A DNA stretch of 25,250 bases from JBMOLK01 sp049325575 (GCA_049325575.1 JBMOLK010000006.1:1-25250), one strand, 5' to 3'. Positions 1-7,725 are shown, counted from the stretch's first letter. Translations and numbers: made by a program. The notes: generated by a model not told the origin, from the letters alone.

Positions 1-925
1 CTTTATTCTGGTATCCCATGATATACCCTTTCTAAATGAGGTTGTTAATGTAATTTATCATGTGGAGAATGCTGTAATAACAAGGTATACCGGGAATTAT
101 CAACAGTTTGAGCAAATGTACCAATTGAAGAAACAGCAACTTCAACAGGCTTATGAAAAGCAGCAGAAGGAAATTGACCGGTTGGAAGACTTTATTGCAA
201 GAAATAAGGCTAGGGTTGCTACAACCAATATGGCTAAGAGCAGACAAAAGAAGCTGGACAAGATGGATATTATCGAAAAGGTCAGGGAGAAAATTAAACC
301 AACTTTCAAATTCTCTGAAGCAAGGACACCAGGAAAGATAATTTTTCAGGCATCAGACCTTATTATAGGGTATGACGAACCTCTCACAAAGCCATTGAAC
401 ATAACCCTTGAAAGAGGAAAGAAGGTAGCTATAAGAGGAGTAAACGGCCTTGGCAAGTCTACCCTGCTGAAAACCTTATTGGGTATCCTAAAACCTGTAT
501 CGGGTGAAGTGAAGCTTGACCAATATCTGTATCCGGGATATTTTGAGCAGGAGTCAGGCAGGTTCAACACTAATACGGCTCTGGAGGAGATATGGAGTGA
601 GTTCCCTGGACTTAGCAATGCCGAAGTGAGGGCTTCCCTGGCAAGGTGTGGTTTAACCAACGAGCATATCACGAATCAAATGATGGTGTTAAGCGGTGGA
701 GAAAATGCAAAGGTAAGGCTTTGCAAGCTGATGCTCAAGGAAGTAAACTGGCTTGTACTGGATGAGCCTACCAACCACCTGGATGTGGATGCCAAAGACG
801 AACTCAAACGGGCCTTGAAGGAATTCAAAGGCACAATAACTCTGGTAAGCCATGAGCCGGAATTTTATAGCGATTGGGTAACTGATATATGGAATGTAGA
901 GGATTGGACTACAAAGATAATCTGA
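1..925 (+). CDS. ABC-F family ATP-binding protein, C-terminal part (5' end outside window)
   Basis: The frame is open from base 2, so the gene begins upstream. The first residues, LVSHDIPFLNEVV, are the H-loop of the first ATPase domain. A charged Gln/Lys/Glu-rich helical linker follows (about nt 95-290). The second ATPase domain has Walker A GVNGLGKST (nt 437-463), a Q-loop in GYFEQE, signature LSGGE (nt 689-703), Walker B LVLDEPTNHLD (from nt 752) and H-loop LVSHEPEF. Two ATPase domains joined by a linker and no membrane segments define ABC-F proteins, which bind the ribosomal E site and act as translation factors or antibiotic-resistance factors. The short C-terminus without a basic tail looks more like the YkpA/YbiT branch than a long-tailed Uup, but the subgroup is a guess. 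It ends convergently with folB, with a hairpin between them. Confidence 0.93.
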   Translation, partial: FILVSHDIPFLNEVVNVIYHVENAVITRYTGNYQQFEQMYQLKKQQLQQAYEKQQKEIDRLEDFIARNKARVATTNMAKSRQKKLDKMDIIEKVREKIKPTFKFSEARTPGKIIFQASDLIIGYDEPLTKPLNITLERGKKVAIRGVNGLGKSTLLKTLLGILKPVSGEVKLDQYLYPGYFEQESGRFNTNTALEEIWSEFPGLSNAEVRASLARCGLTNEHITNQMMVLSGGENAKVRLCKLMLKEVNWLVLDEPTNHLDVDAKDELKRALKEFKGTITLVSHEPEFYSDWVTDIWNVEDWTTKII

Positions 926-1013
926 TACGATTTGACAGTATTGATATCACTTATAAATAGCCTCACATACAAAAGCTCATCAAGAAGTACATTCGGCAGC
1001 AGCCATATTTAAA

Positions 1014-1051
1014 ACGAGACTGATCTGTATACCTTACCTGATCAGTCTCGT
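1014..1051. terminator. Perfect 12-bp hairpin between convergent genes
   Basis: ACGAGACTGATC (1014-1025) is the exact reverse complement of GATCAGTCTCGT (1040-1051), with a 14-nt loop. It lies between the ends of the ABC-F gene (+) and folB (-). The plus-strand 3' flank is AAATATTAG rather than a clean T-run; on the minus strand the flank begins TTTAAATAT. It is probably a bidirectional terminator, with better U-content for the folB transcript. Confidence 0.65.
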
Positions 1052-1113
1052 AAATATTAGAAATTCTATCTAAAGCTATATTTCCAATATTGGACCCTAA
1101 GGATAAAAAAACC

Positions 1114-1482
1114 TTATGGCTCATTTCGGGATCTCTTTATTTCGACTCCAACCCATTCAAATTCTCCTTTAATGGGAGCATCAGGTTTTCTGACACGGAC
1201 AATAACCTCGGTTATTTCTTCAAATGTCGACAATATTTCCTGGGAAATGATATGTGCAAACCTCTCAATAAGTCGAAATTTATTGCTATCATTTATGCAC
1301 TTTATAATATCATAAATTTTCGAATAGTCCACAGTTTTAGAAAGGTCGTCACTTATGCCAGCCTGTCCCAAATCCAGAAAAACTTCCACATCTATATAAA
1401 AGTACTGGCCCTTCTCCCTCTCTTCAGGAAATACACCATGATACCCATAAAGCTTGATATCTTTTAAAACAATTTTATCCAT
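1114..1482 (-). CDS. folB: Dihydroneopterin aldolase FolB
   Basis: This enzyme splits 7,8-dihydroneopterin into 6-hydroxymethyl-dihydropterin and glycolaldehyde in cytoplasmic folate synthesis. The 122 residues match the usual family size. Visible family motifs are GYHGVFPEER (13-22, with the substrate-binding Glu22), TVDYSKIY around Tyr53, LIERFAHII with Glu73, and VRKPDAPIKG with Lys99 as the expected catalytic lysine. The ATG start lies 4 nt after the folP stop (TAG GCAT ATG), and its ribosome binding site is inside the end of folP, so the two are translated as a unit. In many bacteria folB is fused to or followed by folK, the next pathway step; here the gene is followed only by a terminator hairpin. 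Confidence 0.96.
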   Translation of the reverse strand: MDKIVLKDIKLYGYHGVFPEEREKGQYFYIDVEVFLDLGQAGISDDLSKTVDYSKIYDIIKCINDSNKFRLIERFAHIISQEILSTFEEITEVIVRVRKPDAPIKGEFEWVGVEIKRSRNEP

Positions 1483-1486
1483 ATGC

Positions 1487-2668
1487 CTACACCCTCACCA
1501 TTGCGTCTGTCATTCTGGCAACCCTGGTCATTTCCTTGACATCATGCACCCTTACAATATCTGCCCCCTTGGCAATTCCCAGTGTAACAGTAGCAGCAGT
1601 TCCCTCAAGCCTTTCATTGACCGGAAGCTCCAGAATATTTCCAATAAGAGACTTTCTTGATGTACCAAGAAGTACTGGTAAGTTAAGAGACTTTAACTCT
1701 TTTAGTCTTCTCATTACCTCAAGGTTATGCTCCAGTGTCTTCCCAAATCCAACACCCGGGTCAACCACCATGCTTTCTCTTCTGATACCAGCCTTCTCCC
1801 CTATTTCAACGCTTTTTCTCAAAAACCTTATAATATCACCCATAAGATCGCCATACTCCTTGTTATCCTGGTTGTGCATCATCACAACCCCGGCGCCCGC
1901 TTTGGATACCACCTCTGCTATGTCAGGATCTTTCTGAAGGCCCCAGACATCATTTACTATACTTGCACCTGCCAGTAAAGCCTTTTCCGCCACCAGTGCC
2001 TTGGAAGTGTCCACTGAAACAGGTACGTTTATCTCTTTTGAAAGCCTTTCTATAACAGGTACTACCCTGTTTATTTCCTCAAGGGCATCCACCGGTTCGT
2101 AGCCTGGCCTGGTGGACTCTCCTCCTATATCTATTATATCAGCACCGTGTTCTATCATTTCTTTTGCTCTTCTTACCGCACTGTCAAGCCTGATATACTG
2201 GCCCCCATCCGAAAAGGAATCGGGAGTCACATTAAGTATACCCATGATATATGTTTTCTCCCCTATGGGAAGCTTGTGCCTTCCGCACTCAAAGCAATCG
2301 GGCTTGCCGGTATCGAGCCCGTCAAGTATTCTTTGTATCTCCTCCCCGATTTCCTTAAGGCTTCCGCCCTGCATCCCCAGCTTGTATAAAAGCCTGTTGT
2401 ACTGGCTGTATGTACCCATTACAAGTATATCGGAGGTGTCTATGCTAAAGTTTGCCACCCCTCTGTTTACAGCCACATCACCGCCCTTACCCAGCATTTC
2501 CTGCTTGATTATATTGGCAGCAAAGGTGCTTACATTCTCAATCTTCATTGCTATAAAAAGCGCCTTTGGGGAAAGCCACGGCATAGATGAAGCATCCACC
2601 CCTATTTTCCTGACTTCCTCTTTAGCAGTATGCATGTCATCAATATATAAAACTCTGGCGTTAACCAT
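1487..2668 (-). CDS. folP: Dihydropteroate synthase FolP with N-terminal extension
   Basis: FolP condenses 6-hydroxymethyl-dihydropterin pyrophosphate with p-aminobenzoate to dihydropteroate and is the sulfonamide target. At 393 residues it is about 120 longer than the E. coli-type enzyme. The catalytic core is residues 137-390: MGILNVTPDSFSDGG (142-156), DIIDIGGESTRPG (177-189), PVSVDTSKA, IVNDVWG, DPGVGFGKT (303-311), LLGTSRKSLIG (333-343) and RVHDV near the end. Residues 1-125 form an extra domain seen in a subset of clostridial and archaeal-like FolP proteins; its role is unknown to me. The ATG start has an AGGAGAGG sequence about 14 nt upstream, a rather long spacing. It heads folP-folB and is preceded by the structured element at 2727-2831. 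Confidence 0.95.
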   Translation of the reverse strand: MVNARVLYIDDMHTAKEEVRKIGVDASSMPWLSPKALFIAMKIENVSTFAANIIKQEMLGKGGDVAVNRGVANFSIDTSDILVMGTYSQYNRLLYKLGMQGGSLKEIGEEIQRILDGLDTGKPDCFECGRHKLPIGEKTYIMGILNVTPDSFSDGGQYIRLDSAVRRAKEMIEHGADIIDIGGESTRPGYEPVDALEEINRVVPVIERLSKEINVPVSVDTSKALVAEKALLAGASIVNDVWGLQKDPDIAEVVSKAGAGVVMMHNQDNKEYGDLMGDIIRFLRKSVEIGEKAGIRRESMVVDPGVGFGKTLEHNLEVMRRLKELKSLNLPVLLGTSRKSLIGNILELPVNERLEGTAATVTLGIAKGADIVRVHDVKEMTRVARMTDAMVRV

Positions 2669-2726
2669 ATATCTATATCCATCCTCTCCTATTTATATAA
2701 ACTATATTATAGATATAATTGCCAAA

Positions 2727-2831
2727 AGAAATCTTCACTGACCTTCTATGATACCTTCCAGGTGAAGAAACCCGGCTTAGGGGAATACCTAAGCTAATAG
2801 AAGGATTTTTTCACTGGCTTTGAAGATTTCT
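2727..2831. other. 105-bp element with four interleaved complementary stems (pseudoknot candidate)
   Basis: Four complementary pairs fill this stretch. A: AGAAATCTTCA (2727-2737) with TGAAGATTTCT (2821-2831), 11 bp perfect. B: CCTTCTAT (2742-2749) with ATAGAAGG (2797-2804), 8 bp perfect. C: CCAGGTGAA (2758-2766) with TTCACTGG (2810-2817), 8 bp with one bulged G. D: GCTTAGG (2775-2781) with CCTAAGC (2788-2794), 7 bp with a 6-nt loop. A encloses all and D is a simple hairpin, but B and C cross, so both form together only as a pseudoknot; otherwise they are alternatives. On the minus strand it lies between the phosphodiesterase stop and the folP start. On the plus strand a T-run (2806-2811) follows B. 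It could be a regulatory RNA, an unusual terminator or a palindromic mobile repeat. It does not match the THF riboswitch consensus as I remember it. Confidence 0.6.
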
Positions 2832-2853
2832 GGAGGCAACCTATTTCCAAGCC

Positions 2854-3360
2854 TTAAAAATACTTTATCTCACCCGAAATCATATTACCATCTACTCTAA
2901 TAATTCCATAGGAAAAATACTGCTGTCTTCTTCTATCGGTAGGTGAGCCAGGATTAAAGTACAATATCCCGTCTATCCTTTCATTATAAGGTATATGGCT
3001 GTGCCCGAAAACAACACAGTCAACACCATCATCCTTAAAAACTGCCATTGCCCGCTTAAGGGTGGTACTTCCCGTGCCGTCACCATGGGTAATACCTATT
3101 TTGCAGCTTCCAGCATTTATTATTTTCTTATATCCAAGCATTTCCCTTATATATTCATCGTCATTATTTCCAGCCACCGCAAAAACCGGTGCAATCTCCT
3201 GGAGTTCGTATATTACATAATCCTTTAGAAGGTCCCCTGCATGAATGATAAGGTCAACACCCTTTAACCCCTCTAAAAGTTCATCTGGGAAAGATTTTGC
3301 CCTTTTTGGTATATGTGTATCCGATACTACTCCTATAGTCAAAAGACTCAATAAAATCAC
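2854..3360 (-). CDS. MJ0936/YfcE-type metallophosphodiesterase
   Basis: This is a 168-residue calcineurin-like phosphoesterase of the small cytoplasmic MJ0936/YfcE family, which hydrolyse phosphodiesters in vitro; physiological substrates are mostly unknown. The two-metal site is complete: SDTH (Asp14, His16), HAGD (Asp43), GNND (Asn65), THG (His92) and GHSH (His120, His122). Length is normal. The start is GTG, overlapping the stop of the upstream alcohol dehydrogenase by 4 nt (GTGA), so translation is probably coupled. The structured element begins 22 nt past its stop, before folP. Nothing here ties it to folate chemistry except position. Confidence 0.9.
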   Translation of the reverse strand: MILLSLLTIGVVSDTHIPKRAKSFPDELLEGLKGVDLIIHAGDLLKDYVIYELQEIAPVFAVAGNNDDEYIREMLGYKKIINAGSCKIGITHGDGTGSTTLKRAMAVFKDDGVDCVVFGHSHIPYNERIDGILYFNPGSPTDRRRQQYFSYGIIRVDGNMISGEIKYF

Positions 3361-4460
3361 CCGTTTAAACTGTTTTTAAGTATATTGACAAGGTCACTCT
3401 CTACTACTGTTCTAGCATTATATGATGTGCTTCTCTGCTTCATGGCAAGTGAAGCATATAAACCCATCTCCTCTTTATTTAAAACTACCCCTTTTGGCAG
3501 AAGTTTATCAATTATTTCACCAAATTCATCTATGGATGATATGTTTAATAATCTTAATACATTGTCTATTTTATCTCTAACAGCCTCATAATTATACTTT
3601 AAGTATTCTCTCATTAGAAGGCCGTTTGCCTTACCGTGAGGAATATCCTTAAAATATGTAAGGGAATAACCCAGTCCGTGTATTATCGTGGTCCCGGTAT
3701 GTGAAATTACCATACCTCCTAGCATGGACATGTAAAGAAGCTTTTCCCTGGTATCATAGTCAATCTCTTTGTTTACCAGATTACCAGTACATTGTCCGAA
3801 TATTTTTATGGCCTCTACTGCCATGATATCGCTTACAGGCATGCTCCTTTTACTAAGATAGCCTTCCATGGCATGGGAAAAAGCGTCTACAGCAGTATTA
3901 ACCGTAGTTTCATAGGACAAGCTTTCTGTATACCGTGGGTCTATAAAAGCTGCCACAGGAAAAGTATCATCATTACCAAAGCTCATTTTTGTCTTCATGT
4001 CATTCCTGGTAAGAATCGAGTATGGAGTCACCTCACTGCCGGTTCCTGCTGTAGTAGGAATTGCAATTACAGGCAGGGGCTTATTATCAAATACATTTTT
4101 ATATAACAAAACAGGGTCTATTTCATTTCGTGCCAAAACTGCCACTGCTTTAGAGGCATCAAGGGGTGAACCTCCTCCAATACCTATAATGAAATCCGCC
4201 TTATAGCTTCTTGCTATATCTCCCCCTTCCTTAACATTTTCTAAAGAAGGGTTATTTTCAACATTATCATAAAGGAGATAGCTGATTTTATATTCTTTGA
4301 GGATTTCTACAACATCATCCAAAGCGCCGCTTGACTTTCCGGAGGTTTTTCCTGTCACAATCACGGCATTACTACCAAATTCATTAAATACTGCCTTGTT
4401 TTCTTTAACGCAGTTTTTGCCGAACAAAATCCTGGTACCTATGTTAAACTTAAAATCCAT
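3357..4460 (-). CDS. Iron-containing alcohol dehydrogenase
   Basis: A 367-residue group III (Fe-ADH) enzyme, expected to interconvert an alcohol and aldehyde or ketone with NAD(P)H. The dinucleotide-binding GIGGGSPLDASKA (93-105) and TTAGTGSEVTPYS (136-148) motifs are present, as are all four metal ligands expected for the family: Asp192 and His196 in DAFSHAMEG, His261 in IIHGLGY and His275 in IPHGKANG. The length is that of a single-domain Fe-ADH, not a bifunctional AdhE. The ATG start has AAAGGAG 8 nt upstream. It is first of a probable adh-phosphodiesterase unit. Substrate cannot be told from sequence; in a fermenting clostridium a role in ethanol or butanol formation is one possibility. 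Confidence 0.93.
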   Translation of the reverse strand: MDFKFNIGTRILFGKNCVKENKAVFNEFGSNAVIVTGKTSGKSSGALDDVVEILKEYKISYLLYDNVENNPSLENVKEGGDIARSYKADFIIGIGGGSPLDASKAVAVLARNEIDPVLLYKNVFDNKPLPVIAIPTTAGTGSEVTPYSILTRNDMKTKMSFGNDDTFPVAAFIDPRYTESLSYETTVNTAVDAFSHAMEGYLSKRSMPVSDIMAVEAIKIFGQCTGNLVNKEIDYDTREKLLYMSMLGGMVISHTGTTIIHGLGYSLTYFKDIPHGKANGLLMREYLKYNYEAVRDKIDNVLRLLNISSIDEFGEIIDKLLPKGVVLNKEEMGLYASLAMKQRSTSYNARTVVESDLVNILKNSLNG

Positions 4461-4543
4461 ATTTCTTATTCTCCTTTAAAAAGTCTATAACATAAAAGTA
4501 TAAATCACGTGCGTTTTAAAACTTTCAGGTATTTGTTATCAGC

Positions 4544-4559
4544 TTATATTATAATATAA
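4544..4559. promoter_or_regulatory. 16-bp AT palindrome upstream of the alcohol dehydrogenase
   Basis: Bases 4544-4559 read TTATATTATAATATAA, a perfect palindrome. It lies about 85 nt before the adh start, where transcription would begin from a minus-strand promoter at 4568-4594, so an operator is possible. Its pure A/T content makes chance likely. Confidence 0.25.
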
Positions 4560-4567
4560 AAAATCCC

Positions 4568-4594
4568 ATTATAGAAGGAATACTATTATCACAA
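4568..4594 (-). promoter_or_regulatory. Possible promoter of the alcohol dehydrogenase unit
   Basis: On the minus strand TTGTGA (4594-4589) is followed after 15 nt by a perfect TATAAT (4573-4568). The spacer is shorter than the usual 17 nt, so the -10 is more convincing than the -35. It points at adh 110 nt downstream. Confidence 0.35.
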
Positions 4595-4636
4595 ACATAT
4601 TGTATAGAAATTATCGTATTTTATAACTCTATAAAA

Positions 4637-4665
4637 GTGATTAAATTTACATTGTGTGGTATAAT
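4637..4665 (+). promoter_or_regulatory. Extended -10 promoter of the ppx leader
   Basis: TGGTATAAT (4657-4665) is a full extended -10 element (TGnTATAAT). The sequence 17 nt upstream (GTGATT, 4637-4642) is a poor -35, as is common when the -10 is extended. Transcription would start near 4672 and give a leader of about 170 nt before the ppx start, including the hairpin at 4704-4794. Confidence 0.6.
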
Positions 4666-4703
4666 TACTATGGCGTAAAAAGCACTACGGCAATCTACCA
4701 CCT

Positions 4704-4794
4704 AGAGATAATGAACTGTAAAGATAGACAGCTCCGCTTATTTGATACAAATGGCTTGCCTATCTTGTTTATCTACTTTTACAGTTCCATCTCT
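4704..4794 (+). promoter_or_regulatory. Long hairpin in the 5' leader of the Ppx gene
   Basis: AGAGAT (4704-4709) pairs with ATCTCT (4789-4794), and GAACTGTAAA (4713-4722) pairs perfectly with TTTACAGTTC (4778-4787), across a small internal loop. Directly inside, GATAGACA (4723-4730) can pair with TGTTTATC (4766-4773, one G-U) or with TGCCTATC (4757-4764, one mismatch), so two inner folds compete. A small ATTTG/CAAAT hairpin sits at the tip. It lies 32-140 nt downstream of the predicted start site. No T-run follows. I recognise no known riboswitch; a regulatory leader, an independent small RNA or a mobile palindrome all fit. Confidence 0.5.
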
Positions 4795-4844
4795 ATAATT
4801 AATTGTAACTAAATTATATTAATATATAGAAATGTGGGATAAAC

Positions 4845-6365
4845 GTGTCAAAGAAAATAGGAATAGTTGACCTTGGTTCAAATTCAGTCAGATTGGTAAT
4901 TTTCGAGATTAAACAGAACGGTGCTTTCAGGTTGATTGACGATATTAACGATACTATAAGACTTAGCGAAAATATGATTGACGGCAGTTACATAAATGAC
5001 ATTGCCATGCATAAAGCTGTTAAAACCATCAAGCTTTATAGAAAGCTGTGCAATGCCTATGGAATTCCCTGCAGCAGTATAATGGGTGTTGCTACTGCAG
5101 CCGTCAGAAAAGCGGAAAACAAGGATCAATTCTTAAAGCTTTTAAGCAATTCTACAGGAATTGATTTCAGGCTGCTGTCAGGTGAAGAAGAAGCCACCTA
5201 TGTGTACAAGGCCGTTATTCATTCAATAGATATCCCTGAAGGCATCATAGTGGACATTGGTGGCGGAAGTACGGAAATAATTAAGTTCAAGGATAAATGC
5301 ATCAAGCATTGTACCTGTATTCCTATAGGCTCTGTTGTAGCTACAGAGGATTTTTTGGATAAGAATATAATAAGCAGTGAAAAGCTTATGGATCTGGAGG
5401 AAAGTATTAAAGACAGGCTGTACAGCCTTAATTGGCTGACAGAAGATAAAAATCAGGTCTTAATAGGCCTGGGAGGTACTATAAGAAATCTCGGGAAAAT
5501 TCATAGAAAGCGTGTAAGCCATCCTATGAATCAGATCCATAACTACATACTGGGCATTGAAGACTTTAATGATGTATATAATGATCTAAAGGTCATGGAC
5601 CTGGAATCGAGAAAGGCTGTCCCCGGAATGTCTTCAAGCAGGGCAGACATAATAGTTGGAGGCCTTACAATACTTAAGGTTCTAATATCCGTGACATCTC
5701 CCTCTCATATGGTAATAAGCGGCTTCGGCTTAAGAGAAGGTATTTTATTTGACTATTTGGAGGGCAATAAACGCCATAAAGTCTTTACCGATGTACTAAG
5801 CTTCAGCCTGGACAACTTTATGGAGCTTTACGGAGTAAGACAGGAGCATGCAAATCAGGTATGCTACCTGGCTCTATCAATGTTTGACCAGCTAAAACCT
5901 CTTCACGACTTTGACGAAAACGAAAGAAAACTCTTAAGAACAGCTTCCCTATTACATGATATAGGTATTTCCATAAGCTATTATGAGCATTACAGGCACT
6001 CTTTCTATATTATTCTAAACTCCAGGCTTAGCGGGCTCTCCCATAGAGAGATCGTGCTGATTGCTGCCATAGCTGCCTCCCACTCAAAGGATGAATTTAA
6101 GGAAGACTGGCAAACCCGGTATGCAAAATTACTTGAGCCTGGCGATACCGAGCTTTATGAAAGGCTTTCACTGTTCTTAAGACTGGCAGAATGCCTTGAC
6201 AGAAGTGAGATGGGGCTTGTAAAAGCCTTGGAATGTCAGATGTATAACGATATTGTTAAAATCCAGACCATACGCGAAGGGGATGTTGAACTGGAGTTAA
6301 GCCTGGCCAATGAATACAGCAATGTTTTCAGAAAGCTTTTTGGCAAAGTGCTGGTTATATTGTAA
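4845..6365 (+). CDS. ppx: Ppx/GppA-family phosphatase with C-terminal HD domain
   Basis: A 506-residue member of the exopolyphosphatase/guanosine-pentaphosphatase family (ASKHA fold), which removes terminal phosphate from polyphosphate and/or converts pppGpp to ppGpp. Motifs: DLGSNSVRLVIF (9-20), the SGEEEA segment (112-117), DIGGGST (137-143) and GLGGTIRNLG (208-217). The C-terminal part contains an HD domain: LLHDIG with His371-Asp372, plus EHYRHS around 381-386. The long Ppx-HD form is usual for full-length enzymes. The start is GTG with a modest GTGGGAT upstream and a long structured leader. A CYTH triphosphatase follows 44 nt later, which supports a role in polyphosphate rather than only (p)ppGpp metabolism, but sequence cannot separate the two. 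Confidence 0.9.
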   Translation: MSKKIGIVDLGSNSVRLVIFEIKQNGAFRLIDDINDTIRLSENMIDGSYINDIAMHKAVKTIKLYRKLCNAYGIPCSSIMGVATAAVRKAENKDQFLKLLSNSTGIDFRLLSGEEEATYVYKAVIHSIDIPEGIIVDIGGGSTEIIKFKDKCIKHCTCIPIGSVVATEDFLDKNIISSEKLMDLEESIKDRLYSLNWLTEDKNQVLIGLGGTIRNLGKIHRKRVSHPMNQIHNYILGIEDFNDVYNDLKVMDLESRKAVPGMSSSRADIIVGGLTILKVLISVTSPSHMVISGFGLREGILFDYLEGNKRHKVFTDVLSFSLDNFMELYGVRQEHANQVCYLALSMFDQLKPLHDFDENERKLLRTASLLHDIGISISYYEHYRHSFYIILNSRLSGLSHREIVLIAAIAASHSKDEFKEDWQTRYAKLLEPGDTELYERLSLFLRLAECLDRSEMGLVKALECQMYNDIVKIQTIREGDVELELSLANEYSNVFRKLFGKVLVIL

Positions 6366-6409
6366 AATTCCAGCTTATGAACAGGTTGCCTGAATTAAAG
6401 GAGAATGAT

Positions 6410-6874
6410 ATGGGAAAAGAGATCGAGAGAAAATTCATTGTAAATAGTGATATTTATAAACAGCTGTCAAACGGTGTATTTTATAAGCAAGGCTATCTAA
6501 ACTCAAAAATGGAAAGAACCGTTAGAGTGCGTATATATGACAATAAATCCTTTATTACAGTTAAAGGTGAAGCTACTGGGGCTGTCAGACGAGAGTACGA
6601 GTATGAAATACCGGTGGATGATGCAAACGAAATGCTGGATTTTTTGTGCGAAAAACCTGTTATTGAAAAAACAAGATATAAATATGTTTATGAGGGATTT
6701 ACATGGGAGATTGATGTATTCCTGGGTGATAATGAAGGTCTGGTGATAGCTGAAATAGAGCTGGAGGATGAAAATACACACTTTAAAAAGCCTTGTTGGG
6801 TTGGTGAAGAAGTAACAGGTGACCCAAAATATTTTAATTCAAATCTGATTAAGAATCCTTATAAGCACTGGTAG
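6410..6874 (+). CDS. CYTH-domain triphosphate tunnel metalloenzyme (CthTTM-like)
   Basis: This 154-residue cytoplasmic protein opens with MGKEIERKFIV, the ExExK signature (Glu4, Glu6, Lys8) of the CYTH/triphosphate tunnel family. Alternating charged strands follow: RVRIYDNKSFITVKGE, RREYEYEIP, KTRYKYVYEG and WEIDVFLG...AEIELEDE. These line an eight-stranded tunnel that binds inorganic tri- or polyphosphate with metal. C. thermocellum TTM, studied by the Shuman laboratory, is a triphosphate phosphohydrolase of this size and is the likely orthologue. An in-frame ATG exists at 6377, but AAAGGAG (6397-6403) sits 6 nt before the ATG at 6410 and the conserved region begins there. It probably forms an operon with ppx. 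Confidence 0.9.
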   Translation: MGKEIERKFIVNSDIYKQLSNGVFYKQGYLNSKMERTVRVRIYDNKSFITVKGEATGAVRREYEYEIPVDDANEMLDFLCEKPVIEKTRYKYVYEGFTWEIDVFLGDNEGLVIAEIELEDENTHFKKPCWVGEEVTGDPKYFNSNLIKNPYKHW

Positions 6875-6946
6875 AAAACCGGGTTTTATTTGTTGATAAG
6901 CCAGGTTATACAATAAAAAAAACAATATTTTTGAAAGGAGTATGTT

Positions 6947-7639
6947 ATGAAACCATTAAAAGACAAATGGGCTTTAGTGACAGGTTCCTCCAGGGGAATC
7001 GGTCAGCAGATCGCTATCGGCCTTGCACGTGAAGGGTGTAATGTAATAGTTCACGGACGGTCCAAGGAACATACCAAAACTACTTTGGATCTTTTAAAAG
7101 AATTTGATGTAAAGACTGATTCCGTTGATGGTGAATTGTCATCAATTGCCGATATTGAGCGTATCATTGATACAGTCCTTAAAACCCACGGCAGTGTTGA
7201 CATCTTATACAATAATGCTGCTATCCAGAACAAATGGAAGGAAATCTGGGACATAACCCTGGATGATTGGAAAGAGTCCTTCCAAATTAATCTTTACAGT
7301 ATGATTCTCCTTTGTAATGCCTTTGCCCCAGGTATGAGAGCTAAAGGCTATGGAAGAATCATCAACTTGACTTCAGGGATTAAGGACATTCCACAGTTAG
7401 CGCCATACAGTGTCTCTAAAGCAGCTGTAGATAAATATTCACAGGATTTAGCGGCTGAACTAAGGGGAACAGGAGTATTGGTCAACTTCCTCGATCCGGG
7501 GTGGCTAAAGACAGATTTGGGAGGCCCTAATGCACAGTTTGAAGTTACCACAGTACTTCCGGGAGCATTAAAGCCTGCATTACTCGATAACGACGGGCCT
7601 ACCGGTGTTTTGTTCCGTGCACAGGATTACAGGGAGTAA
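6947..7639 (+). CDS. Short-chain dehydrogenase/reductase
   Basis: A 230-residue classical SDR. The Rossmann glycine motif is TGSSRGIG (12-19), NNAA is at 89-92, and the tetrad Asn114, Ser143, Tyr154 and Lys158 (YSVSK) is complete. PGW follows at 184-186. It should be an active NAD(P)H-dependent oxidoreductase; the family includes 3-oxoacyl-ACP reductases and sugar or alcohol dehydrogenases, and the substrate cannot be read. His36-Gly37-Arg38 after the second strand suggests NADP(H) preference. Length is slightly short, with an abrupt C-terminus. AAAGGAG lies 6-7 nt before the ATG. The gap of 72 nt after the CYTH gene contains only a weak hairpin, so co-transcription is possible. Confidence 0.9.
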   Translation: MKPLKDKWALVTGSSRGIGQQIAIGLAREGCNVIVHGRSKEHTKTTLDLLKEFDVKTDSVDGELSSIADIERIIDTVLKTHGSVDILYNNAAIQNKWKEIWDITLDDWKESFQINLYSMILLCNAFAPGMRAKGYGRIINLTSGIKDIPQLAPYSVSKAAVDKYSQDLAAELRGTGVLVNFLDPGWLKTDLGGPNAQFEVTTVLPGALKPALLDNDGPTGVLFRAQDYRE

Positions 7640-7673
7640 AAAAACAAACTACCCGGGTATGTTTAAGAGCATA

Positions 7674-7709
7674 AAAAAGCAGCCTTGTTTGTTTGCAAGG
7701 CTGCTTTTT
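7674..7709. terminator. Bidirectional Rho-independent terminator
   Basis: AAAAAGCAGCCTTG (7674-7687) pairs perfectly with CAAGGCTGCTTTTT (7696-7709) around an 8-nt loop. The stem carries a T-run on either strand, so it serves both the SDR (+) and the CotH-dockerin gene (-), which end on either side. Confidence 0.93.
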
Positions 7710-7725
7710 ATATGCATTTATTCCG

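Noticed and set aside
932..957. TTGACA followed by TATAAA after the ABC-F gene
   Set aside because: The spacer is only 14 nt, and no plus-strand gene follows before convergent folB.
1090..1467. Plus-strand open frame of 125 codons opposite folB
   Set aside because: It is antisense to a clear folB, with no ribosome binding site or recognisable protein features.
4680..4703. Possible purine or c-di-GMP riboswitch before ppx
   Set aside because: Short stretches such as TATGG and TCTACC occur, but the conserved core and stem order of these classes do not.
6871..6890. AAAACCGGGTTTT as terminator after the CYTH gene
   Set aside because: The stem is about 5 bp with a 3-nt loop and only a weak T-rich tail; too weak to call.
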